A stretch of 64,000 nt of DNA from Candidatus Gagatemarchaeum stordalenia (GTDB lineage Archaea > Thermoproteota > Nitrososphaeria > Nitrososphaerales > Gagatemarchaeaceae). The stretch lies in NCBI GenBank assembly GCA_003164815.1, contig PLUF01000094.1, positions 1 to 64,000 on the forward strand, written 5' to 3'. A program made the translations under genes and the position numbers. The notes under the pieces are model-generated. The model was given only the letters and a program-made list of their open reading frames with translations, was not told the origin of the DNA and ran no database searches. Shown one piece after another: positions 42,921 through 51,439 of the stretch. Position 1 is the first letter of the stretch; each line of letters starts with the position of its first letter.

Positions 42921-42950
42921 CAACGAGCCCGAACAGGGCCGCGAAGGTCT

Positions 42951-43709
42951 TTGGAGAACACCCTGAAGAGAAGGCTGGAGAGGAACGAGGTGGCCATTGG
43001 GGCATGGATATCGTCCGGAAGTCCGACCATGGTCGACCTGCTGCGTAAGCTCCCCTTCGACTGGTTCGTAATGGACATGGAGCACTCGGCAATCTCAATC
43101 GAGACGGTGGGGCACATGATACAGGTCCTGAACGGGAGCACCGCGACCCCGCTCGTCAGGGTCGGCCAGATCGACCAGGCTCTCTTCAAGATCGTACTTG
43201 ACACCGGCGCCCAGGGATTGGTGGTGCCGCTCGTGAACTCGGCCGAAGAGGCCGAGCGGGCCGTCCGGTTCTGCAAGTACCCTCCGACCGGGGTGAGGGG
43301 GGTGGCGGCGGCGAAGGCCTCTGACTATGGGCTGAGCTTGGGGAGCTACATCCGGACGGCGAACGACGAGACGATGGTCATCGCCCAGATCGAGACGCCG
43401 CAGGCGGTAGCGAACATAAGGGAGATCGTCGGGGTAAAGGGGGTCGACCTGGCCTTCGTGGGCCCGTCCGACCTGACCATGACCATGGGGCTTCTCGACG
43501 ACAGGTCGAACCCCATGGTGGCGGAGGCCATGATGAAGGTGGTGAAGGCGTGCGACGAGGCGGGCAAGGCCGCAGGCGTGATGGCGTCGACGCTGGACGA
43601 GGCGAGGCTGGCCGTGGAGAGGGGCTTCAAGTTCATCTCTCTGGCAACCGACCTGCGGCACGCAACGATGGGCGCCAGGTCCTTCCTCGAGGCCGTGGGA
43701 AGGAAGTAG
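42951..43709 (+). CDS. HpcH/HpaI-type class II 2-oxo acid aldolase
   Basis: 252 residues. FDWFVMDMEHSA near 38-49 contributes the active-site Asp/Glu and His, IAQIETPQAV near 145 the metal-binding Glu, and AFVGPSDLTMTMG near 167 the second metal ligand (Asp). Such enzymes split 2-oxo-4-hydroxy acids to pyruvate (or oxaloacetate) and an aldehyde. The start is TTG at 42951. It converges with the 2-hydroxyacid dehydrogenase with a two-base gap. Its aldehyde product would fit the dehydrogenases nearby (inference). Confidence 0.86.
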   Translation: MENTLKRRLERNEVAIGAWISSGSPTMVDLLRKLPFDWFVMDMEHSAISIETVGHMIQVLNGSTATPLVRVGQIDQALFKIVLDTGAQGLVVPLVNSAEEAERAVRFCKYPPTGVRGVAAAKASDYGLSLGSYIRTANDETMVIAQIETPQAVANIREIVGVKGVDLAFVGPSDLTMTMGLLDDRSNPMVAEAMMKVVKACDEAGKAAGVMASTLDEARLAVERGFKFISLATDLRHATMGARSFLEAVGRK

Positions 43710-43711
43710 GG

Positions 43712-44716
43712 TCAGCGGCGCCTTCGGGGAATCACGTCGGGGTTCAGCATGTTCTGCGGAACCCTCCCCTCGATCGCGTCAATCATCTGGTACGCCGCGT
43801 GATAGATCATGGCGCGCCCTGTGCGCGATCCGTAGCCAAGGTGCGGAGTCATTATCAGGTTCGGCAGCCGGTCCTGAAGCTTGTACAGGGGATGAGGTGG
43901 GGCAAGAGGCTCCACCGAGTACGCGTCGATGCACGCGCCCGCGATCCGGCCAGACTCCAGGGCCCTGACGAGCGCAGCCTCGTCGACGACGGCCCCCCTC
44001 GCGGTGTTGACGAGGATGGCAGAGGCCTTCATCCTTGAGAACGCTGCGTCGTTGATGATTCCTCTGGTGGAGGCCAAGAGGGGCGTGTGCAGGGAGAGGA
44101 CGTCGGACTCGGCTAGGAGCTTGTCGAACGTCACGTACTTCATCCCGAGAGACTGTTCGAGGTCCTCCCTCCTGACCACATCGTTGTAGATTATCTTCAT
44201 GTCGAAGGCCTTCGCCCTCTTGGCGACCTCGCTCCCTATCCTTCCCACCCCCAGAAGGCCGATGGTAAGGCCGTAGAGGTCGGTAACCTGCCGCCCCCAG
44301 TAGGTCGTCCGCCATTCGCCCTCCCGCAGACTCGCGTTCATCTGGGGGACCCTCTTGGCCACGCTGAGCAGCAGCGCGAACGTGTGCTCGGCCATCGCCT
44401 GGGCGAGCTCGTGGACCGGCGTGGTCGTGACTATCACCCCACGCTCGGTCGCTGCTTTCACGTCGACGGCGTCGAACCCTACGCCCACCCTCGAGACGAC
44501 CTTCAGGGCGGGGAGGGCGTCGAAGACCATAGCCGTGTAGGGCTCGTTCGCGGCGAGAGTCCCCTCGGCCCCCTTGATGAGTTCTATGAGCTGGTCCTCG
44601 CTGATCGCGCCGGAGTACGGGTTGCCTATGACCTCGAAACCGTGCGACGATAGGAAGTCCTTGATGTCCTCGGGGAACCTCGGGTCACGGCCGTTCGCGG
44701 CCACGTAGCACTTCAA
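43712..44716 (-). CDS. D-isomer-specific 2-hydroxyacid dehydrogenase
   Basis: 334 residues. The Rossmann motif is GLLGVGRIGSEVAKRAKAF near 143, and the catalytic set is Arg in NTARGAVVDE, Glu in YSVEPL and His in TPHLGYGSR. It resembles phosphoglycerate or hydroxypyruvate dehydrogenases but lacks any C-terminal ACT domain, so serine synthesis is not implied. The start is TTG at 44716 with GAGGGTG six to seven bases upstream, 10 bases after the BKACE stop. Co-transcribed with BKACE. Confidence 0.87.
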   Translation of the reverse strand: MKCYVAANGRDPRFPEDIKDFLSSHGFEVIGNPYSGAISEDQLIELIKGAEGTLAANEPYTAMVFDALPALKVVSRVGVGFDAVDVKAATERGVIVTTTPVHELAQAMAEHTFALLLSVAKRVPQMNASLREGEWRTTYWGRQVTDLYGLTIGLLGVGRIGSEVAKRAKAFDMKIIYNDVVRREDLEQSLGMKYVTFDKLLAESDVLSLHTPLLASTRGIINDAAFSRMKASAILVNTARGAVVDEAALVRALESGRIAGACIDAYSVEPLAPPHPLYKLQDRLPNLIMTPHLGYGSRTGRAMIYHAAYQMIDAIEGRVPQNMLNPDVIPRRRR

Positions 44717-44726
44717 ACTCGCACCC

Positions 44727-45545
44727 TCAGCTGTTGCGGACCCCGATGGCCTTCCGCGCCGCATCGGGCTTGGCGACGTCCCTTCCGACCTCCTTGGCTA
44801 TCCTCACCATCCTGGCGACGAGCTCCCCGCTATTCTTGGCGAGCCGGTCGGGGAAGTAGTAGGGGTTGTCCTCGGTCCCCACCCTGAGGTGATGGCCGAG
44901 GATGAGTGAAATCGCGGCTATCGAGGTCTGGGCGTGGCTCATTATGCTGACGCTGCAGATCGAGTCCTCCCTCTGCTGCTTGAGGCGGTGGAGCAGCTCC
45001 TCCGCCGTTGCCGGCGACCAGATGCCACCGGGCCAGTCGAAGAAGAGCGTGACGAAATGCGGCGGCTTGACAAGCCCCTTCCCCACGAGATGGTTCAGGT
45101 TCCAGACCGAGCCTGCGTGCCAGACCTCCCACTCCGGCCTGATGCCGTGCTTCGTGCAGAGCCTGGCGTACTCCTCCAGCTCGTCCGTGTTGTGGAGCAG
45201 GCTCATCTTGAAACCGGGGAACGACTCGTCGTGATGGTTGAGTATTATCGAGAGCATGTCCGGCTTCATCTTGATGACGGGGAGACGGTCGGGGATCTTC
45301 AGGGCCGAGAGGCCGACCTGGACGATGGCGTCCGTCTGGTCCCTGAGAGTCTTGATGACCCGCCTCCACTCGTCTTCGGTGAAGTTCATCCTCCCGTGGA
45401 TGTGGATGACCGCGGCGCCGGCCTTCCACGCAGAGATCGCCTCTTCGATGGCGTCGTCAGCTGTCTTTGCGTTGTTCTTCGCGTCGGGGTAGATCCAAGA
45501 TGGTGCCACGGTTGAGGTAATGATTAGCGGTGCCTGCTTGACCAT
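44727..45545 (-). CDS. Beta-keto acid cleavage enzyme (BKACE, DUF849 family)
   Basis: 272 residues. AAVIHIHGR near 44-52 gives the zinc histidines, SIILNHHDE lies near 100 and LRVGTEDNPYY near 224 is the family signature. BKACE enzymes transfer the acetyl end of a beta-keto acid to acetyl-CoA, giving acetoacetate and a new acyl-CoA. The usual HxHxR form is kept (HIHGR), but several specificity positions differ from the 3-keto-5-aminohexanoate enzyme, so the substrate is open. ATG 45545 lies 30 bases from a TATA-like box. First gene of a two-gene operon. Confidence 0.85.
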   Translation of the reverse strand: MVKQAPLIITSTVAPSWIYPDAKNNAKTADDAIEEAISAWKAGAAVIHIHGRMNFTEDEWRRVIKTLRDQTDAIVQVGLSALKIPDRLPVIKMKPDMLSIILNHHDESFPGFKMSLLHNTDELEEYARLCTKHGIRPEWEVWHAGSVWNLNHLVGKGLVKPPHFVTLFFDWPGGIWSPATAEELLHRLKQQREDSICSVSIMSHAQTSIAAISLILGHHLRVGTEDNPYYFPDRLAKNSGELVARMVRIAKEVGRDVAKPDAARKAIGVRNS

Positions 45546-45570
45546 GCAGAGCCGTGGATTGCAACCTATG

Positions 45571-45580
45571 TTATTTAATC
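45571..45580 (-). promoter_or_regulatory. TATA-like box for BKACE
   Basis: The minus strand reads GATTAAATAA, 30 bases before ATG 45545. Confidence 0.55.
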
Positions 45581-45591
45581 GCAGCGAAAGC

Positions 45592-46608
45592 TCAGCCGAC
45601 CTTCAGGACGACCCTGCCCGACGCGCCCCTACGGACCCGCTCGATTGCCTCGTTGGCGTCCTCGAGCGAGAAGACGTCGGAGATTACGGGCTTCACGATG
45701 CCCCTTGCGAGGAACTGCAGCGCAGCTTCCATGTTCCTGCGGGAGCCGTTCCGGGAACCGACGATCTCGAGCTCGTACTGGGCGATCAGCGTGCTGCTGG
45801 CCGGGAAGAGGGAATCCTCCTCCCCCACCAAGACGATCCTTCCGCACCTCTTCACGATGGCCAATGCGTCCTTCATCGACTCGGCGGATCCGACGCAGTC
45901 GAAGACCACGTCGATGCCCTCCTGGGAGAACCCCCGAGAGAGGGCGTCGATCCTGCCGTCCCCCGCCTGCCACGCAGCCTCGGCGCCGAGCCTCCTCGCG
46001 ACCTCGAGCTTGGCTTCGCTCCTGCTGACCGCGACGACGCGCACGCCCAGGTCCTTCAAGAGCTGGATGATCACCTGCCCCACCCCTCCCGACCCCACGA
46101 CCGCCGCCGAGGACGCCGTTGGGACGTTCCCCCTGTCATAGACGGCGTGGACCGAGGTGATGACAGCGTCCGCCGTTAGGGCCCCGATGTCGAAAGGAAC
46201 ATTCGCTGGGAGAGGGAAGAGGTTGCGGGCCGGCGTCTTGAAGAATCCGGCGAACGCGCCGTTGGTGGTCACCCCGGTGATCCCCTTGAGCCGGGAGCAC
46301 ATGCTGTCCCTTCCGTTCTGGCAGTACCAGCACTTGCCGCAGGTGAGGAAGAGATAGGGGACGACCCTGTCCCCCACCTTGAAGTCCTCCACCGCGTCTC
46401 CGACCTTGGCCACGACGCCCGAGGGCTCGTGACCGAGGATGTGCGGGAGCTTGGGGACGTACCCTCTCCCCTCAACTATGTGAAGGTCTGTCCCACAAAT
46501 CCCGCAGAACTTAGTCTCGACGAGCACTTCGTCGCCGGAGACCTCTGGAACCGGCACGTCCCGGATTGCGAGGGGCTTCCCTAGCTCCGCGAGGACGGCG
46601 GCTCTCAT
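45592..46608 (-). CDS. Zinc-dependent medium-chain alcohol dehydrogenase
   Basis: 338 residues. The catalytic zinc site uses CGICGTDLH (about 35-43) and GHEPSG (about 59-64); the four structural-zinc cysteines are in CGKCWYCQNGRDSMC (about 90-104). The NAD-binding motif is VVGSGGVGQVIIQL near 171. ATG 46608, with AGGAG eight bases upstream, is preferred over GTG 46617. The alcohol substrate cannot be deduced. Confidence 0.88.
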   Translation of the reverse strand: MRAAVLAELGKPLAIRDVPVPEVSGDEVLVETKFCGICGTDLHIVEGRGYVPKLPHILGHEPSGVVAKVGDAVEDFKVGDRVVPYLFLTCGKCWYCQNGRDSMCSRLKGITGVTTNGAFAGFFKTPARNLFPLPANVPFDIGALTADAVITSVHAVYDRGNVPTASSAAVVGSGGVGQVIIQLLKDLGVRVVAVSRSEAKLEVARRLGAEAAWQAGDGRIDALSRGFSQEGIDVVFDCVGSAESMKDALAIVKRCGRIVLVGEEDSLFPASSTLIAQYELEIVGSRNGSRRNMEAALQFLARGIVKPVISDVFSLEDANEAIERVRRGASGRVVLKVG

Positions 46609-46647
46609 CTGGGGCACTCCTGTTCACGGGCGAAGGACGGCTCCGGC

Positions 46648-46656
46648 ATTATAGAC
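46648..46656 (-). promoter_or_regulatory. TATA-like box for the alcohol dehydrogenase
   Basis: The minus strand reads TCTATAATG, about 44 bases before ATG 46608. This gives a short leader that holds the AGGAG site. Confidence 0.45.
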
Positions 46657-46684
46657 CTTGCGCGGTGGTCGCGTGCCTGTCCGA

Positions 46685-47722
46685 CTACCTGGCGCGAAGC
46701 GGAGAGATCCCAAGCTTGCTCGAGAGGGAATTGAAGTAGTCCCAGGTCTCGGTGTCCACCGGGATCCCTTCGCGAAGCCGCGTTGCCCTGGTCTCAACCT
46801 CGGGCTCGCCCGGAAGGTAGACCTTCTCGAACCCCTCCGCGATCCTCGAGCCGTGTATCCTGCGCGTCAGCCTCTTCATGTCCCGCAGGTATCCCGAGTA
46901 GTCCCGGAACGCGCCGATGTCCGTCGCCTGGATGAAGAACCCCCCCTGGAAATATCGCCCTTCTCCTGCGTAGGAGAGGACGCCGCCGCCCAGCAGGGCG
47001 GAGTAGAATTCAGAGGCAAACATCAACCCGTATCCCTTGTGCCCTCCGAATGGGAGGAGGACTCCCTCCATAGCTCGGGACGGGTCGGTCGTTGGCCTGC
47101 CCTCGCGGTCGAGGGCCCATCCAGCCGGTATCGTCTTCCCGTCCCTTATCGCGATGACTACCTTCTGGCCCGCACCGGCTGTGGTCGCGATGTCGAATAC
47201 GACCCCGTCGCCCCCATCGGGGAACGCATAGCAGAGCGGGTTGGTGCCGAAGACCCGGCTCGAGCCGCCCCAGGGCGCGGCGAGGTGGCTCGAGTTCGTG
47301 AAGGCCATCGCCGCCATCTTCTCCCTTGCGACCATCAGGCCGTAGTAGGAGAGCGCGCCGCAGTGCGTGAGATTCACGAGAGAGACGGCGCCTATCCCCG
47401 TCTTCCTTGCCTTCCCGATGGCGAGCCTCGTCGCCTGGGTGGCCACGAAGGCCCCGAGGCCGCTGTCCCCATCGACGACCGCGACCGATTTCGAGGACCT
47501 CAGGACCTTGGGTCGGGGCCGCTTGTTGATCTCCCCGGACCGGATCCCCTCGATGTAGCGCTCGGCCAACACTATCCCGTGCGTGTCGACGCCGCGTAGG
47601 CTGGTCGTGACCAGGAGGTCCACCACCGAGTCCGTCTGGGTCTTTGTCAGCCCCACGCTGGAGAACGCCTTACGCAGGAACTGGTCTATTTCGACGCTCG
47701 AGACCTTCCGGAGCGAATCCAC
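46685..47722 (-). CDS. Malate/L-lactate dehydrogenase, Ldh2 family
   Basis: 345 residues. RGVDTHGIVLAERYIEGI near 44-61, NLTHCGALSYYGLM near 117 (catalytic His), the NPLCYAFP loop and FGGHKGYGLMFASE near 225 are hallmarks of the family, which includes ureidoglycolate, sulfolactate and 2,3-diketogulonate dehydrogenases. It uses NAD(P) on an L-2-hydroxyacid. The GTG start at 47722 is 27 bases from a TATA-like box, a leaderless GTG. Confidence 0.88.
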   Translation of the reverse strand: MDSLRKVSSVEIDQFLRKAFSSVGLTKTQTDSVVDLLVTTSLRGVDTHGIVLAERYIEGIRSGEINKRPRPKVLRSSKSVAVVDGDSGLGAFVATQATRLAIGKARKTGIGAVSLVNLTHCGALSYYGLMVAREKMAAMAFTNSSHLAAPWGGSSRVFGTNPLCYAFPDGGDGVVFDIATTAGAGQKVVIAIRDGKTIPAGWALDREGRPTTDPSRAMEGVLLPFGGHKGYGLMFASEFYSALLGGGVLSYAGEGRYFQGGFFIQATDIGAFRDYSGYLRDMKRLTRRIHGSRIAEGFEKVYLPGEPEVETRATRLREGIPVDTETWDYFNSLSSKLGISPLRAR

Positions 47723-47743
47723 GCTCGAATCGACCCCACAGGG

Positions 47744-47753
47744 CGATAAATCC
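47744..47753 (-). promoter_or_regulatory. TATA-like box for the Ldh2 gene
   Basis: The minus strand reads GGATTTATCG, 27 bases before GTG 47722. Confidence 0.55.
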
Positions 47754-47844
47754 TTTCGGCGCTCTTCGATACCACTGCCTTCGACAGGGCGTCTACGCCA
47801 GCCGAGAGGGTCTAGAATGGTTAGGTCTGACCCAGCGGGGCGAC

Positions 47845-48585
47845 CTATCGCTTCGGCGTGTAGGCATTCGAGAGGCTCAGCTGTCGCCTATCGTGCGAGA
47901 AGATCCAGTCGGCGTTCTTAATCTCGAGCAGCCTGTTCATCGAGTCGATCGCCGCTCTCCGGTCACAACCACTCATCGCGACGCGCCCAGTGAGGTTCTC
48001 CCTCAGGGGGGCGACGTCCCCGGAGTAAACGAGCTTCTTCTTGCCGTTCGAGATGACCACCGACTGGTGCCCTGTCGTATGACCGGGCGTCGCCATGACG
48101 CGCACCTCGTCGGTAATCTGATACTCCCCCTTCATCTCGTTGACGCTCTTCAGTCTGTTATAGTTCTCGGTGATGTAGGCGGTCTGGTTGGGGTCCTCGC
48201 CGATCGACCTGTCGATGAACCTGAACTCGCTCCTCGAGATGTAGAACTGCGCGTTCGCGAACAGGTTGTTGCCCCCGCTGTGCGCGTTGTGCAGGTGCGT
48301 GTTGACCACCGCAGTAATCTGCTCGGGCTGGACCCCTAGCCTCGCGAGCCCGACCTTGATGCCCTGACTCTTTGTGCGCGTTACCCTCTGGACGCGCCTT
48401 ATGGCGTCGAACTTCGGGTCGTAAGGCACCGTCCCGAGCCCCGTGTCGACGAGGATCTTCTCCTTCCCGGACTCGATCAGGAGGCTCTTCGCCGCAGCAG
48501 AATATGTCGACCGCGGGCCCTCCGGCAGAAAGATTCGCCTGTCGGCTTCGAAGATCCCGTCCACTATGAGGTGCAGTCTTGCCAT
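47845..48585 (-). CDS. Metallo-beta-lactamase-fold hydrolase with altered metal motif
   Basis: 246 residues, laid out like N-acyl homoserine lactonases: LVDTGLG near 45, THLHNAHSGG near 95, ATPGHTTGH near 164, YSGD near 186 and a late FSHDRR. The usual HxHxDH reads HLHNAH, so the Asp that holds the second metal is Ala, confirmed in the DNA (AAC GCG CAC). It may bind one metal or act differently. ATG 48585 follows the M24 peptidase stop by 18 bases with GTGGAGAG upstream. Confidence 0.82.
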   Translation of the reverse strand: MARLHLIVDGIFEADRRIFLPEGPRSTYSAAAKSLLIESGKEKILVDTGLGTVPYDPKFDAIRRVQRVTRTKSQGIKVGLARLGVQPEQITAVVNTHLHNAHSGGNNLFANAQFYISRSEFRFIDRSIGEDPNQTAYITENYNRLKSVNEMKGEYQITDEVRVMATPGHTTGHQSVVISNGKKKLVYSGDVAPLRENLTGRVAMSGCDRRAAIDSMNRLLEIKNADWIFSHDRRQLSLSNAYTPKR

Positions 48586-48603
48586 CTCTCCACACCGGAC
48601 AGG

Positions 48604-49839
48604 TTACGCGGCGACGCTGGGGCCGCTCTCCCTCTTGGGGGTGAGCTCGTTCGGTCCCTTGCGCGTTATCTGAAAGGTCCTCTCCACCTGATAAGCGCCC
48701 TTTCCATGTACGTCCATCGGGGTCTCGATGTTTATGACCATGCCTTCCTCGAACGGGATGTCGATGCCGATGTCCACCACATCGTCGGCTATCCTCTTGT
48801 GGTCGCTGTAGTTGATTATCGGGAGTTCCCTCGTCTGGAGGCCTATGGCGTGCCCCTGGTACCCTACTCCCTTCATCCTCTGCTTCTCGTAGGACTTTGC
48901 GAACGCCTTGAGGACCGCCGATGGCCTCTTCCCGGGGGAGAGGAGGTCGACGTGGGACTCGAAGATGTCCCACAAGGCCCGATGGGTCTTCTCTACCTCC
49001 GGGTTGCTCCCGAAGACGAGCGTCGTCCCGGTGTCCGAGTAGTACTCTTTGTAGATCACACCGCAGTCGATCATGGTGAAATCCCCCGAGTGGAACTTGA
49101 AGCGAGGCGAGCTCGATATCCCGTAGCCGCGGGGGTTGTAGATGTAGTGGTCGGGGATTGCACCGTGGCGCGCGACCTCGGCGAGGTACGCGCGGCTCAT
49201 CTCTCCGGCAGTGGCCCCCTCGCCGGCGCCCCTGAAGCTCCTCTTCACCCCCTTCTCGGTTATCTCCGCGGCGGTCCTCATCCGGGAGACCTCCTCGGGC
49301 GTCTTGACCATCCTGATCAGCCTGATGAACTCGGAGGCGTCGAGCCAGTCGACCCTGTCGAGTTTCTTGTGTATGTGCTTGCGGGAGGCCCGTGTAAGAT
49401 TGGAGAACTCAATCCCGACACGGCCCTTCTTGACGCCGCACTCGTGCAGGGTGGCGACGAGCGCTTCCTGCGGGGTCGGCTTCGCGGACCTAACTGCTTC
49501 GCGGAGCAGCGAAAGGTTCTTCGGCTCTCCGGGCCTCTTCGAAGGCAGGCGCGTCCCCACCCCTCCGTAGGTGCGCCGTTCGATGCCTGAGAGCTCGTCG
49601 GTGAACTGGACGCTCCCGGTGCTCGTGACCAAGGTCGGGTCGTGGTCCGGGACAATGACGGCATATGTCTGGAGGAGGGAGTTGGAGGCGCCGGGCGTCG
49701 CCATGTTCTCGCGGAAGTCCCTGTACTGCCAGCAGTCGAAGTCGGTGAAGTAGGCGACGCTGAAAGGCGTAGTCGCGACGACCGCCGCGAGGTTGTATTC
49801 CTTTAGATACTCTGCCGCACGCTTCCGGTTGTAAAGCAT
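48604..49839 (-). CDS. M24 family metallopeptidase (Xaa-Pro dipeptidase/creatinase-like)
   Basis: 411 residues. A creatinase N-terminal domain (about 1-170) precedes the pita-bread domain with metal ligands in IDCGVIYKEYYSDTG (two Asp), GHAIG (His), NIETP (Glu) and QVERTF (Glu). These are the five ligands expected for an active di-metal enzyme. It would split Xaa-Pro dipeptides or hydrolyse a creatine-like compound. ATG 49839 lies 29 bases from a TATA-like box. It leads the operon with the beta-lactamase-fold protein. Confidence 0.86.
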   Translation of the reverse strand: MLYNRKRAAEYLKEYNLAAVVATTPFSVAYFTDFDCWQYRDFRENMATPGASNSLLQTYAVIVPDHDPTLVTSTGSVQFTDELSGIERRTYGGVGTRLPSKRPGEPKNLSLLREAVRSAKPTPQEALVATLHECGVKKGRVGIEFSNLTRASRKHIHKKLDRVDWLDASEFIRLIRMVKTPEEVSRMRTAAEITEKGVKRSFRGAGEGATAGEMSRAYLAEVARHGAIPDHYIYNPRGYGISSSPRFKFHSGDFTMIDCGVIYKEYYSDTGTTLVFGSNPEVEKTHRALWDIFESHVDLLSPGKRPSAVLKAFAKSYEKQRMKGVGYQGHAIGLQTRELPIINYSDHKRIADDVVDIGIDIPFEEGMVINIETPMDVHGKGAYQVERTFQITRKGPNELTPKRESGPSVAA

Positions 49840-49863
49840 CGAAGGTCCATCTTTCGCCGCACG

Positions 49864-49873
49864 GGATATAAGT
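49864..49873 (-). promoter_or_regulatory. TATA-like box for the M24 peptidase
   Basis: The minus strand reads ACTTATATCC, 29 bases before ATG 49839. Confidence 0.55.
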
Positions 49874-49902
49874 TTGCGGAGGCGGACCGCCCCCGAAAAC
49901 CC

Positions 49903-51378
49903 TCACCACTTCGATATCGTGATCTTCTTGTCGGTGAAGAACTCGATCGTGTCGATCTGGGCGTGCAGGACGCCGTAGAATGAGTCCCTGCGCCCTCCGA
50001 ACGGATAGTAGGCCGAGGGTGCGGCGACGCCGATATTGACCCCTATGTTCCCGGCGTCTACCCTTCTCCTGAACTCCCGGGCGCTCTTCCCGCTGGACGT
50101 GTAGATGCACCCCATGTTCCCGAAGTTCGTGGACCCGTTTATGATCTCGATCGCCTGGTCGAGCGTCCGGGCGCTTATCACGCTCGCTATGGGACCGAAG
50201 ACCTCCTCCCGCGCGATGCGCATGTCGGGCGTGACCTGGTCAAGTATGGTCGCTCCGAGGTAGAATCCGTCGGGATGCTCCAGGATCTTCAGGCCCCTGC
50301 CGTCCGAGACCGGCTTCGCCCCTTCGCCAAGCCCGGTCTCGACGTAGTCGGAGACCCTCTTGCGCGCCTTCTCTGTTACCAGAGGCCCCATCTGGACCCC
50401 GCTCTCCAGGCCGTAGCCTACCTTCAGGGCGAGGGCGGTCTTGGTGAACTTGCTGAGCAGCGAGTCATGGACATCGCCCACGGAGATGAGGTTGGCCCCC
50501 GCGAGGCAGCGCTGCCCCGTGTTCCCGAAGAACGACGAGACCAGGTTTGACATCGAACCGTCGAGGTCGGCGTCGGGCATGACGAGGACGCTGTTCTTCG
50601 CCCCGCCGTTTGCGATGGCCCTCTTGCCGTGCTCACCGGCCATGCGGTAGATCTGCTTCGCCACGGGCGTCGACCCCACGAAGGTGACCCCTTTGACGTC
50701 CCGGTTCGCGATGAGGCGCTCCACGACATGCCTCCCGCCGTGGACTATGTTGACCACGCCCGGGGGGAGGCCCACCTCGTCCTTGATGAGCTCCGCGACC
50801 CGCTGCATCGGAACTGGCGTCAGCTCGCTGGGCTTGACCACTATGGTGTTTCCCAGGACGATCGCATAGGGGATGAACCAGAACGGGACCATCATCGGGA
50901 AGTTGAAGGGGCAGACGATGGTGAAGACGCCGAGGGGTTCCTTAGACATGCTCACGTCTATCCCCTGGGCGATCTGGTCGAGGGTGTCGCCCTTCGCGAG
51001 GGTGTACGCCGCCGCTATGGCGACGTCGACGTTCTCGACGCACCGCTTCAGCTCGCCCAGGCTCTCCTCCAGCGTCTTGCCGTGGTTCTGGGTGTTTATC
51101 GTCGCGAGCTCGTCCGTGTTGCGCTCGAGCGCGTCCTTCAGCTTGTAGAGGTACTTCACGCGTTCCAGTATCGAGACGTCCTTCCATTTCTCGAAGGCGC
51201 TCTGCCCCGCTGCAACGGCCCTGTCCGCCTCCTCGGGCAGGGCGAAGGGGACGAGGGCCAGAGGAGCGCCCTTGCCGGGGTCGAAGGCCTGTCCGAGTTC
51301 GGAGGACTGGGATTCGACCCATTCGCCACCCACCAGGAGCTTGAGCTTGCCGTAGTCCGGCCGCGGTTCTCTCGACAT
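49903..51378 (-). CDS. Aldehyde dehydrogenase, methylmalonate-semialdehyde (CoA-acylating) type
   Basis: 491 residues, the MmsA length. FNFPMMVPFWFIPYAI near 158, the FVGSTPVA coenzyme loop near 233, GGAKNSVLVM near 258 and the catalytic C291 in GNTGQRCLAG are seen. The Asn in GGAKN, where most aldehyde dehydrogenases have Glu, is typical of the CoA-acylating methylmalonate/malonate-semialdehyde group. It would oxidise such semialdehydes to acyl-CoA with NAD. An open frame extends 35 codons upstream, but ATG 51378 fits the family start and the TATA-like box. Confidence 0.87.
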   Translation of the reverse strand: MSREPRPDYGKLKLLVGGEWVESQSSELGQAFDPGKGAPLALVPFALPEEADRAVAAGQSAFEKWKDVSILERVKYLYKLKDALERNTDELATINTQNHGKTLEESLGELKRCVENVDVAIAAAYTLAKGDTLDQIAQGIDVSMSKEPLGVFTIVCPFNFPMMVPFWFIPYAIVLGNTIVVKPSELTPVPMQRVAELIKDEVGLPPGVVNIVHGGRHVVERLIANRDVKGVTFVGSTPVAKQIYRMAGEHGKRAIANGGAKNSVLVMPDADLDGSMSNLVSSFFGNTGQRCLAGANLISVGDVHDSLLSKFTKTALALKVGYGLESGVQMGPLVTEKARKRVSDYVETGLGEGAKPVSDGRGLKILEHPDGFYLGATILDQVTPDMRIAREEVFGPIASVISARTLDQAIEIINGSTNFGNMGCIYTSSGKSAREFRRRVDAGNIGVNIGVAAPSAYYPFGGRRDSFYGVLHAQIDTIEFFTDKKITISKW

Positions 51379-51406
51379 CGTAATGGGCCGAGTTGGGCTT
51401 CGGGGG

Positions 51407-51416
51407 TCTAAAAGAA
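51407..51416 (-). promoter_or_regulatory. TATA-like box for the aldehyde dehydrogenase
   Basis: The minus strand reads TCTTTTAGAC, about 33 bases before ATG 51378, in the gap after the threonine synthase stop. Confidence 0.45.
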
Positions 51417-51439
51417 TTTTCCCGGCCGCTCTCTCGCCG

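Noticed and set aside
42781-42950. Minus-strand frame ending at 42777 with a helical tail (RVEDRTARIAAALDAIRK)
   Set aside because: It looks faintly like the end of an aminotransferase or regulator, but the upstream part is antisense to the aldolase and no domain is recognisable; too weak to call a gene remnant.
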